Part shown: positions 8,517-13,606 of the stretch, piece by piece
Position numbering within the stretch: position 1 is the stretch's first letter
Layout of the letters: every line of letters begins with the position of its first letter
Source of the DNA: Chloroflexota bacterium
GTDB taxonomy: Bacteria; Chloroflexota; Anaerolineae; Anaerolineales; Anaerolineaceae
Length of the DNA stretch: 16,179 nucleotides
Assembly (NCBI GenBank): GCA_021796375.1
Contig: JAJYJF010000011.1
Span: 1-16,179, forward strand
Reading direction: 5' to 3'
The notes under the pieces: model-generated
The model's database searches: none
Told to the model about the DNA's origin: nothing
Seen by the model: the letters and a program-made list of their open reading frames with translations, nothing else
Program-made: the position numbers and the translations under genes

Positions 8517-9391
8517 CCCTGTTTCTCCTTTTCAAATAACTGGTCCAATTTTTGTTCATATGCGTGGTAGCCCAAGATATCGTACAGGTCGTTGCGACTT
8601 TGCATCTGCGGGACGACCGAGGCTTGGGTCCCCTCGGTCCGCAGGGTTTGATAGACGTTCAAAGCGGCGGCGCTCATCGCCCGGAAAGCGGAGAGCGGGT
8701 AGAGCGCCAGGCTGACCCCGGCGCCGGCGAGCTGGCTGAGGGTAAAGAGGGGGGTCAGGCCGAACTCGGTCAGATTTGCCAGCACCGGCACCCCGACCGC
8801 GCGGGTGAACTCGGCGTACATGGCGAGGTCGGTCATCGCTTCCGGGAAGATCATATCCGCGCCCGCTTCCACGCAGGCGACCGCGCGCGCCACCGCCGCC
8901 GGAAGTCCTTCCACCGCCAGCGCATCCGTGCGGGCCATGATGACAAAATCCGGATCGGAACGCGCATCCACCGCGGCTTTGACGCGGTCGACCATTTCCT
9001 CTTTGGAGACGATGGCTTTGCCGGGGCGGTGCCCGCAGCGCTTGGCCTGCACCTGGTCTTCGATGTGCATCCCGGCGGCGCCCACCTTGATCAACGAGCG
9101 GACGGTGCGGGCGATGTTGAAGGCGCTGCCGAAGCCGGTGTCGACATCCACCAGGAGCGGCAAATCGGTGGCATCCGTGATGCGCCGGGCGTCGGTGAGC
9201 ACATCCTCCAGGGTCGTGATCCCCAGGTCGGGCAGTCCGAGCGAAGCCGCCGCCACGCCGCCGCCGGAAAGGTACAGGGCGCGAAAACCCGCCCGGGCAG
9301 CCAGCAACGCCGCATAGGCATTGATGACCCCTGCCACCTGAAGCGGTTTTTCCTCAGCGAGTGCGTCCTGCAAGCGGGGATGATGGTTCAT
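8513..9391 (-). CDS. prpB: 2-methylisocitrate lyase
   Basis: 292 residues of the isocitrate lyase/PEP mutase superfamily, close to E. coli PrpB (296). It cleaves 2-methylisocitrate into pyruvate and succinate. Visible landmarks are the SGGG loop 42-45, VDVDTGFG 81-88 (Mg2+ region), HIEDQ 109-113, the catalytic KRCGH loop 117-121 with C119, SKEEMVDR 129-136, [14 protein letters not shown], and the C-terminal [16 protein letters not shown] followed by [13 protein letters not shown] is characteristic of PrpB, as opposed to isocitrate lyase or oxaloacetate decarboxylase relatives. ATG at 9391-9389 has GAGGA (9395-9399) three bases upstream. It is the first gene of the operon, with a promoter about 90 bases upstream, and overlaps prpC by four bases. 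Confidence 0.96.
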   Translation of the reverse strand: MNHHPRLQDALAEEKPLQVAGVINAYAALLAARAGFRALYLSGGGVAAASLGLPDLGITTLEDVLTDARRITDATDLPLLVDVDTGFGSAFNIARTVRSLIKVGAAGMHIEDQVQAKRCGHRPGKAIVSKEEMVDRVKAAVDARSDPDFVIMARTDALAVEGLPAAVARAVACVEAGADMIFPEAMTDLAMYAEFTRAVGVPVLANLTEFGLTPLFTLSQLAGAGVSLALYPLSAFRAMSAAALNVYQTLRTEGTQASVVPQMQSRNDLYDILGYHAYEQKLDQLFEKEKQG

Positions 9392-9426
9392 GCGTCCTCG
9401 ATCGGGGTTTGCTTCCCTTTTCTCCG

Positions 9427-9447
9427 CCTGCTGATTCGTCCAGCAGG
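9427..9447 (-). promoter_or_regulatory. small hairpin in the prpB 5' leader
   Basis: CCTGCTG 9427-9433 pairs with CAGCAGG 9441-9447 around a 7-base loop. It lies between the predicted transcription start and the prpB ribosome site, so it will be in the operon leader. There is no evidence for a ligand-binding fold around it. Confidence 0.4.
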
Positions 9448-9484
9448 GTTGATGTATGTTGATTCAGGGTTCACACTGTTAGTA

Positions 9485-9513
9485 ATGATAATCTCAGTGG
9501 GGCAACATGTCAA
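9485..9513 (-). promoter_or_regulatory. sigma70-type promoter of the prpBCD operon
   Basis: On the minus strand a perfect -35 TTGACA (9513-9508) and a -10 TATCAT (9490-9485, five of six consensus bases) are separated by exactly 17 bases. The expected start is near 9478, giving a leader of roughly 85 bases before the prpB ATG. This is the best-matched promoter in the window. With a -35 this strong, control by a repressor or other DNA-binding regulator seems likely, but no regulator gene is in view. Confidence 0.8.
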
Positions 9514-9548
9514 CTTTCAGGGTATATAAAGTCAGGATACCTCAATAT

Positions 9549-9560
9549 TTCTCGCGAGAA
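9549..9560. promoter_or_regulatory. 12-bp perfect palindrome upstream of the prp promoter
   Basis: TTCTCGCGAGAA is a perfect palindrome located 36 bases upstream of the prpB -35 box. The position and symmetry would suit a dimeric regulator, but the motif is not one I can assign. Confidence 0.35.
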
Positions 9561-9601
9561 TCGCGGCCCCCGCCCGCCGTTTTTTCCGGTGGAGGCGGTA
9601 G

Positions 9602-9785
9602 GTTCCGGGCCGGGGGGAACGGCCCCGGCGCGGGAGGAGCGGGATCTGCTCTATCCCGTCAGGGCAAACCTTTCCCAGGGCCGCGGGCGCCGAAGCGGCG
9701 GGTAAGCGAAGGGTATTCAGCGGAAAGTAAACCGGGATACCCGCGTGGATCGGTCCGGATTAGGGGGAATCCTATTTATTTGTAG
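9602..9785 (+). ncRNA. possible structured RNA (unassigned)
   Basis: Successive potential hairpins on the plus strand: GGGCCG/CGGCCC (9607-9612 with 9620-9625), which competes with GTTCC/GGAAC (9602-9606 with 9616-9620); CGGGAT/ATCCCG (9640-9645 with 9653-9658); CGCCG/CGGCG (9688-9692 with 9696-9700); GGGTAT/ATACCC (9711-9716 with 9737-9742) enclosing CGG/CCG; and GGATT/AATCC (9757-9761 with 9768-9772), followed by T-rich TATTTATTTG. In such GC-rich sequence short stems arise by chance. It contains AGGGCAAACC, which recalls the c-di-GMP-I riboswitch, but the rest of that consensus is missing. No known RNA family was recognised. Confidence 0.25.
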
Positions 9786-9796
9786 GGGATTTCCCG

Positions 9797-9826
9797 TTGC
9801 GTTTTTCCGGCCGGAGTGGATATAAT
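9797..9826 (+). promoter_or_regulatory. candidate promoter for the glycosyltransferase gene
   Basis: A perfect -10 TATAAT lies at 9821-9826, with a partial -35 TTGCGT (three of six bases) at 9797-9802 and an 18-base spacer. A start near 9833 would give a leader of about 100-150 bases including the hairpin at 9902-9921. Confidence 0.6.
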
Positions 9827-9901
9827 GCGTGGATCAAGTCCAGAGGGGTCTTATTGATGGTGCTGCAGAAGGACCAACAATTCCAGACCAGTAAACGCCA
9901 C

Positions 9902-9921
9902 CCCGTCAGGTTCCTGACGGG
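9902..9921 (+). promoter_or_regulatory. perfect leader hairpin just before the glycosyltransferase coding region
   Basis: CCCGTCAG (9902-9909) pairs perfectly with CTGACGGG (9914-9921) around a GTTC tetraloop, followed by CTCTTTC. It lies in the leader downstream of the TATAAT promoter. The weak pyrimidine tail makes it a possible attenuator, not a firm terminator. The sequence CCCGTCAGG also occurs at 9655-9663. Confidence 0.5.
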
Positions 9922-9935
9922 CTCTTTCAGGGCTT

Positions 9936-11537
9936 GTGGAATCTTTGCAAGCAGCAAAACCGGAGGAGAAGCCGGCATTTTTGATCGGTTCTTTAATTAT
10001 GATGGTTGTAGAGAAAGCACGCAAATATCTCGAGAAAAATCCGTATCTGATCGTAATTCTTTACTGCGCCATTGCCAGCACGATCGTCTGGTGGATCGGG
10101 CTCGCCCGTCTGGCGCCGCTCCTGAAGCTTTATAACACTCCCCGCTTAGATATTTCCTTTCTGCGATCCGAAGGCGCTCCGGGATTGGAGCGGATCGTCG
10201 CCTCGTTTATCGTCCTCGCGGGGTCATACGGGCTGGCGTATTACTGGGCCGGAAAAGCCCACGGCAAGCTGGCCTGGGCGGTGATCATAATGGGCGGGCT
10301 GCTCCAGGCGGGGGTATTGCTCTACATGGCGCCGTTCACCTCGACCGACATCTTCGACAACATCTCCCACGGGCGCATCCTCGCCCTCTACCACGCCAAC
10401 CCCTTCCAAACGGTAGCGGCCCTTTTCCCCCACGATCCATTTACCCGCTTCGACGGCTGGCCCCAGGCCCCCTCCGCGTACGGTCCGCTGTGGGAAGACA
10501 CCGCCGGGCTGATCGCCCGGCTGGCGGGCAATGGGATCGTGCAGAACGTGATAGCGTTCAAGCTGCTGCCGGGCCTGCTGTGGACCGCCTGCGCCGGGGT
10601 GGTTGGCTTGATCTTGCGGAAGCGCTCGCCCTCGAACGCGCTGCGGGGGGTGCTGCTGCTGGCCTGGAACCCGGTGGCTTTGTTTGAGGTGTGGGGGAAC
10701 GGGCACAATGACCCCGCGTTTTTGATCTTTGTCCTGCTGGCCATCTGGGCGCTGCTGGAGCGGCGCTACACGCTGACGATCCTGTCGCTGACGGTGGGGA
10801 CGCTGGTGAAGTTCATGCCGGCGGTGCTGATTCCGGCGGCGGGGCTGATCGCCCTGCAGCAGCTACCGGGCTGGCGGGTGCGGCTGGGGTACCTGCTGCG
10901 GACGGGGCTGGCCAGCCTGGGGCTGGTGGTGGTGGCGTACGCCCCCTTCTGGCGGGGGCTGCAGACCCTCTCCCTCAACCGGCGCGCTCACCTGTTCTCC
11001 AACTCGCTCAGTTCGGCGATTTATTTCACGCTCAGCAAGTCCATCGGGGCGGTAAGAGCGGATCATTTGATCGTCCCGGTCGCGGCGGCCCTGACGGTGG
11101 TGTTTGCGTTATGGATGGCGTACCGGGCGATGCGCTCGACGGCGCCGGACCGGTTTGCGGTGGCGGCCATGCTGACGTTTGCCTTCTACCTGTTGGGAAC
11201 GGTGCTATTTTTCTGGCCGTGGTACACACTGTGGCTGGTGGCGCTGATCCCGCTGGTGCGGGACCGGCAACTGCGCACCCTGGCGATCCTGTTCTCCTTC
11301 TCGGCCATCTCACGCTACTTCATCGTCTATCCGGCTTTCAACTGGAAGCCGCCGCTGCTGCAGCAGCCGATGCTGGAGATCTACCAGGTGGCCATCCTCT
11401 TTGGCATCCCCTGGCTTTATATGGTTTACGCCCTGGTAGCCCGCCGGCTGAAGCCGGCTCCGCAGCCTCAGCCGGCCGTGCAGACGTTTCGGATCCGGCC
11501 CAGGGAAGTGGAGCGCAAAACCAGGGTCCCAGAGTAA
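9936..11537 (+). CDS. GT-C fold glycosyltransferase, polyprenol-phosphate-mannose type (MptB/DUF2029-like)
   Basis: Up to 533 residues with about ten or more hydrophobic spans, so an integral membrane enzyme. After the first long loop comes TSTDIFDNISHGRILALYHANPF (interrupted pattern D138, D141, HGR 145-147, NPF 155-157). This matches the extracytoplasmic D...GR...NP signature of GT-C transferases that use polyprenol-phosphate sugars, seen in MptB and related mannosyltransferases. AYGPLW (181-186) and WNPVALFE followed by GNGHND (to 259) agree. It probably adds mannose or another hexose to an envelope glycan or lipid; the acceptor is unknown. The start is uncertain: GTG 9936 has only AGGG upstream. 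A strong GGAGGAG at 9962-9968 points to TTG 9981 or the ATG pair at 9999/10002, which would make 512-518 residues. It is flanked by unrelated genes. Confidence 0.85.
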   Translation: MESLQAAKPEEKPAFLIGSLIMMVVEKARKYLEKNPYLIVILYCAIASTIVWWIGLARLAPLLKLYNTPRLDISFLRSEGAPGLERIVASFIVLAGSYGLAYYWAGKAHGKLAWAVIIMGGLLQAGVLLYMAPFTSTDIFDNISHGRILALYHANPFQTVAALFPHDPFTRFDGWPQAPSAYGPLWEDTAGLIARLAGNGIVQNVIAFKLLPGLLWTACAGVVGLILRKRSPSNALRGVLLLAWNPVALFEVWGNGHNDPAFLIFVLLAIWALLERRYTLTILSLTVGTLVKFMPAVLIPAAGLIALQQLPGWRVRLGYLLRTGLASLGLVVVAYAPFWRGLQTLSLNRRAHLFSNSLSSAIYFTLSKSIGAVRADHLIVPVAAALTVVFALWMAYRAMRSTAPDRFAVAAMLTFAFYLLGTVLFFWPWYTLWLVALIPLVRDRQLRTLAILFSFSAISRYFIVYPAFNWKPPLLQQPMLEIYQVAILFGIPWLYMVYALVARRLKPAPQPQPAVQTFRIRPREVERKTRVPE

Positions 11538-11579
11538 ACCTGGCGAACGCGATTTTTCGGCAGGCACTCCACGGTAGGA

Positions 11580-11617
11580 CAGCGCGCCTCCCAGAGATCA
11601 CCCTGGGAGGCGCGCTG
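11580..11617. terminator. perfect 15-bp hairpin between convergent glycosyltransferase and CHR genes
   Basis: CAGCGCGCCTCCCAG (11580-11594) pairs perfectly with CTGGGAGGCGCGCTG (11603-11617) around AGATCACC. It sits 43 bases after the glycosyltransferase stop and 33 bases beyond the CHR stop on the other strand, so it can serve both. Neither side carries an adjacent U-tract. Confidence 0.7.
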
Positions 11618-11649
11618 CCCCGAAGTTTAATCGTTTCGAGGGATGCCGG

Positions 11650-12162
11650 CTAATGGGCGTAGATCAGCAGCCCGGCAGCGCCCGCCAGCACCAGGATCAG
11701 GATGACCGGGACGCGTTTGGTCAGCGCCAGCCCCAGGGAGGCCAGCGTGATCGCCGCCGCGCGCCAATCGATGATGGCCGACTGGGCCAGGCTCCAGGCG
11801 ACCGCCAGGGTCAGCCCGACCACGGCGAGGGCGAGCCCGCGGGTAAAATCCTGGACGGACTGCACCCCCTGGATGCGCGAGTAAAAAGCGGCCAGCCCGA
11901 GCACGAGCAGCGGGGGAATGCTGAGGCCGGCCAGCGCAATCCCGGCCCCGGCCCACCCGTGGATCAGGTAACCCAGGCTGATGCTCCACAAACCGGTCGG
12001 GCCGGGGCTTACCTGCCCGACGGCCAGCGCGGTGATGAAATCGGTGGGTTTTGCCCATCCCAGCGCGGTCAGGTCGCGCTGCAGGAAAGGCAAATTTCCC
12101 ACTCCCCCAAAAGAAAGCAGCGACGCTTTCAAAAACAACCAGAAGAAGAGCAGCGCGTTCAC
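11650..12162 (-). CDS. chromate transporter (CHR) family half-protein, second of pair
   Basis: 170 residues, one CHR domain with about five to six hydrophobic spans. Typical motifs are SFGGVGNLP (17-25), LQRD (27-30) and GQVSPGPTG (49-57), followed by SISLGYLIHGW. Full-length ChrA has two such domains in one chain. Here they are separate genes, the short-chain CHR arrangement in which the two proteins are thought to work as a pair. Chromate or sulfate-linked anion transport is inferred from the family, and the physiological substrate is unknown. Translation starts with GTG at 12162-12160, overlapping the TGA of the upstream partner as GTGA, with GAGG a few bases upstream. That overlap indicates translational coupling and balanced production. 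Confidence 0.86.
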   Translation of the reverse strand: MNALLFFWLFLKASLLSFGGVGNLPFLQRDLTALGWAKPTDFITALAVGQVSPGPTGLWSISLGYLIHGWAGAGIALAGLSIPPLLVLGLAAFYSRIQGVQSVQDFTRGLALAVVGLTLAVAWSLAQSAIIDWRAAAITLASLGLALTKRVPVILILVLAGAAGLLIYAH

Positions 12163-12788
12163 CCGGCCTCTTCTTTCTTTTCGGCCGGCCGGTCCAGCGG
12201 CAGGATGGTGAACAGGGTCACCCCGACCAGCCCACCCCCGAGGAGAACCACCACCGGGGAAACCCCGCTGGCCGCCAGGGTCAACGCCGATCCAGCCATG
12301 ATGCCCAAGCTCAGCCCCAGGCGGGCGCGGCTTTCCTGGCCGGCCCGGCTGATCAGTGGTCCCGCCATATTGGCGGCCATAGCCAGCGACAGCCCGATCG
12401 TCGCCGGAAGGATGCCTTTCATGGCTGCCTGCACCTGGGGCTGGTTCCGGATCAACCCGAAACCGGCGGTCATCAGAATGGTAACCGTGCTGCTGGGGAG
12501 CAGCAGCCCGACGGTTGCGGCGATCAGCCCGAGCCAGCCGCGCAGGTGGTAGCCCACCAGGATGGTCAGCTTGATGAGGTTAATCCCCGGGGCAATCTGT
12601 GACAGCGACCAGGCGCGGAGAAATTCCTCTTCGTCGAGCCATCCGCGGTCGATGCAGGTCTGGTGGACCAGGAAAAATGTGGCTGAGCCACCACCGAATG
12701 ACTGGATCCCCAGCAGAAGAAATATCGTGAAAAGCTGCCACAGGCTGGGGCGGGGCAGGCTGAGAAGCCGATGAGCGCGATTGGTCAT
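12159..12788 (-). CDS. chromate transporter (CHR) family half-protein, first of pair
   Basis: 209 residues with one CHR domain. It begins with a soluble 15-residue stretch, then a span containing GIQSFGGGSATF (27-38), then RGWLDEEEF (48-56), SQIAPGINLIK (63-73) and LVGYHLRGW (77-85), followed by several hydrophobic spans and a charged tail (RPAEKKEEAG). The PGIN in place of the more usual PGP is a variant seen in some short CHR proteins. It acts in the cytoplasmic membrane with the 170-residue partner encoded immediately downstream. The ATG at 12788-12786 has no good Shine-Dalgarno (GGTAAG about 8 bases away). A possible -10 (TATACT) lies 63 bases upstream. No regulator gene is adjacent. Confidence 0.86.
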   Translation of the reverse strand: MTNRAHRLLSLPRPSLWQLFTIFLLLGIQSFGGGSATFFLVHQTCIDRGWLDEEEFLRAWSLSQIAPGINLIKLTILVGYHLRGWLGLIAATVGLLLPSSTVTILMTAGFGLIRNQPQVQAAMKGILPATIGLSLAMAANMAGPLISRAGQESRARLGLSLGIMAGSALTLAASGVSPVVVLLGGGLVGVTLFTILPLDRPAEKKEEAG

Positions 12789-12850
12789 GCGGAACTTACC
12801 GCCAGGGGTTTGAGAGGCTGGTCCGGCGGGGTTCCCTGCCAGACGAGAAG

Positions 12851-12856
12851 AGTATA
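12851..12856 (-). promoter_or_regulatory. possible -10 element for the CHR pair
   Basis: The minus strand reads TATACT here, five of six matches to TATAAT. No good -35 is found 16-19 bases upstream, so this is a weak candidate. It lies downstream (in the reading direction) of the hairpin at 12882-12925. Confidence 0.35.
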
Positions 12857-12881
12857 CCGTATATTCCGCAGGATAAATGAA

Positions 12882-12925
12882 AACGATCCGGCGCCTGTTT
12901 TCTTATCCCCCGTTGCCGGATCGTT
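12882..12925 (-). terminator. perfect 11-bp hairpin upstream of the CHR genes
   Basis: AACGATCCGGC (12882-12892) pairs perfectly with GCCGGATCGTT (12915-12925) around a 22-base loop. In the minus direction the stem runs into TTTTCATTT. It could terminate leftward transcription coming from the small membrane-protein gene before the CHR promoter, or be part of the CHR leader. Confidence 0.45.
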
Positions 12926-13076
12926 CCGAACCACTTCCAACTGCTACATCCAACTTATCTGTGTGACCCTCCTTTTTCCCTTAATCCGATAATCCCACAC
13001 CTTCCGATCGATACCAGTAACTTGTTAACCCCGCTTGATCTAGCTGTAGTTTAGCCGCGGGGGAAATGCACGGCAA

Positions 13077-13113
13077 TCACCCGGGCGGATTAATTTCCAA
13101 TCATCCCGGGTGA
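13077..13113 (-). terminator. hairpin downstream of the small membrane-protein gene
   Basis: TCACCCGGG (13077-13085) pairs perfectly with CCCGGGTGA (13105-13113) around a 19-base loop. It lies 20 bases beyond the stop of the small minus-strand gene. There is no U-tract on that side, so termination is only suggested. Confidence 0.4.
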
Positions 13114-13132
13114 GCAGGCAGGGGTTTTTATA

Positions 13133-13300
13133 TCAGTGGGTGACGGAATGCTCGACCAGCCCAGGCAGCCACGCAGGGCAAGATAGCAAGCCGAGGATGA
13201 TGAGCCAGAAAATCCCGGTGGCGATGATCACCACCAGCTTCCCCCCGATCAGACTGGCCGATGAATGGGAAAAAAAGTTGCGGGCGTCGTTGCGGTTCAT
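13133..13300 (-). CDS. small single-span membrane protein, unknown function
   Basis: 55 residues starting MNRNDARNFFSHSSASLIGG, then a strongly hydrophobic segment from about residue 21 to 42 (KLVVIIATGIFWLIILGLLS), then CPAWLPGLVEHSVTH. The start at ATG 13300-13298 is chosen because AAGGAGG (13306-13312 on plus) lies five bases upstream, an excellent ribosome site. A longer form from 13336 would swallow it. The charged N-terminus before one span and the short tail suggest a small inner-membrane protein. I do not recognise a family. It is divergent from dnaK, whose start is about 300 bases away. Its reality rests on the ribosome site and hydrophobic pattern only. Confidence 0.55.
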   Translation of the reverse strand: MNRNDARNFFSHSSASLIGGKLVVIIATGIFWLIILGLLSCPAWLPGLVEHSVTH

Positions 13301-13305
13301 GCTGC

Positions 13306-13312
13306 CCTCCTT
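13306..13312 (-). promoter_or_regulatory. ribosome binding site of the small membrane-protein gene
   Basis: AAGGAGG on the minus strand, five bases before ATG at 13300. It decides the start of the 55-residue protein. Confidence 0.65.
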
Positions 13313-13376
13313 CTCCACCACTCCAACAAGAACCAAAAAGCAAACCGGCTCCGATTAACGATATTTACTTTTCCGT

Positions 13377-13392
13377 TGCATGCTTCGTGCCA
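13377..13392 (-). promoter_or_regulatory. sigma54-like -24/-12 motif
   Basis: The minus strand reads TGGCACGAAGCATGCA, matching the RpoN consensus TGGCACG-N4-TTGCA at 11 of 12 specified positions with correct GG-to-GC spacing. It is 77 bases upstream of the small membrane-protein ATG. Whether this organism has sigma54 is unknown from this window, and no activator gene is nearby, so the match may be chance. Confidence 0.25.
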
Positions 13393-13509
13393 GAAACCCT
13401 CCCGGCGTTGGGGAATTTCTGAGCCTGCTATATATTTAACACAGATTTCGGGAAAAAGCTACCGGGAATGGGGCTTCACGGGAAGATTCACGTGGTTTTA
13501 AGATCGGGT

Positions 13510-13538
13510 TTGACGCTAATAAGATTTCTACATAACGT
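13510..13538 (+). promoter_or_regulatory. candidate dnaK promoter
   Basis: TTGACG (13510-13515, five of six -35 bases) is followed after 17 bases by TAACGT (13533-13538), a poor -10 that keeps only the TA and final T. The strong -35 with a weak -10 may indicate dependence on an alternative sigma factor or a regulator. Leader length would be about 60 bases. Confidence 0.4.
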
Positions 13539-13593
13539 TAATGATCTTCTTGCATGGAGTGGTTAAGCTGGTATCCAGGAAACCTTTGAAAGA

Positions 13594-13598
13594 AAGGA
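13594..13598 (+). promoter_or_regulatory. ribosome binding site fixing the dnaK start
   Basis: AAGGA lies eight bases before ATG 13607. The frame is open further up to an ATG at 13541, but that would add 22 residues before the invariant [12 protein letters not shown] and has no ribosome site. Confidence 0.8.
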
Positions 13599-13606
13599 CA
13601 GCAAAC

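Larger units (their letters stand above)
9392..9935. other. 544-base non-coding region between divergent prpB and the glycosyltransferase gene
   Basis: It contains, left to right: the prpB leader and its promoter (9485-9513), a palindrome (9549-9560), a very GC-rich stretch with several possible hairpins (9602-9772), a promoter reading right (9797-9826), and a leader with a perfect 8-bp hairpin (9902-9921). Open frames across 9507-9785 and 9797-10135 code for arginine-, proline- and glycine-rich text with no family resemblance or ribosome site and are not accepted as genes. Confidence 0.6.
12789..13132. other. non-coding region between CHR pair and the small membrane-protein gene
   Basis: No protein-coding frame is supported. 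It holds the weak CHR -10 (12851-12856), the 11-bp hairpin (12882-12925) and a 9-bp hairpin (13077-13113). The stretch 12926-13076 is of lower GC than its surroundings and shows nothing I can name. Confidence 0.5.
13301..13606. other. intergenic region between divergent small membrane-protein gene and dnaK
   Basis: This 306-base region contains the small gene's ribosome site, the sigma54-like motif and, on the plus strand, a candidate dnaK promoter at 13510-13538. No CIRCE (TTAGCACTC-N9-GAGTGCTAA) or HspR-type (CTTGAGT-N7-ACTCAAG) operator is visible. A TAACGTTA palindrome sits at 13533-13540. Confidence 0.5.

Noticed and set aside
9659..9670. c-di-GMP-I riboswitch resemblance (AGGGCAAACC)
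   Set aside because: The downstream conserved segments of that aptamer (GGGACGCAAAGCC-like bulge and the second stem with tetraloop receptor) are not present.
9507..9785. 92-codon plus-strand frame in the prpB-glycosyltransferase gap
   Set aside because: Its start lies in the prp promoter and the text is Gly/Pro/Arg low complexity with no ribosome site; the region is better described as non-coding.
13541..13606. 22-residue N-terminal extension of DnaK
   Set aside because: The ATG at 13607 has AAGGA at proper spacing and gives the canonical DnaK N-terminus; 13541 has no ribosome site and overlaps the candidate promoter region.
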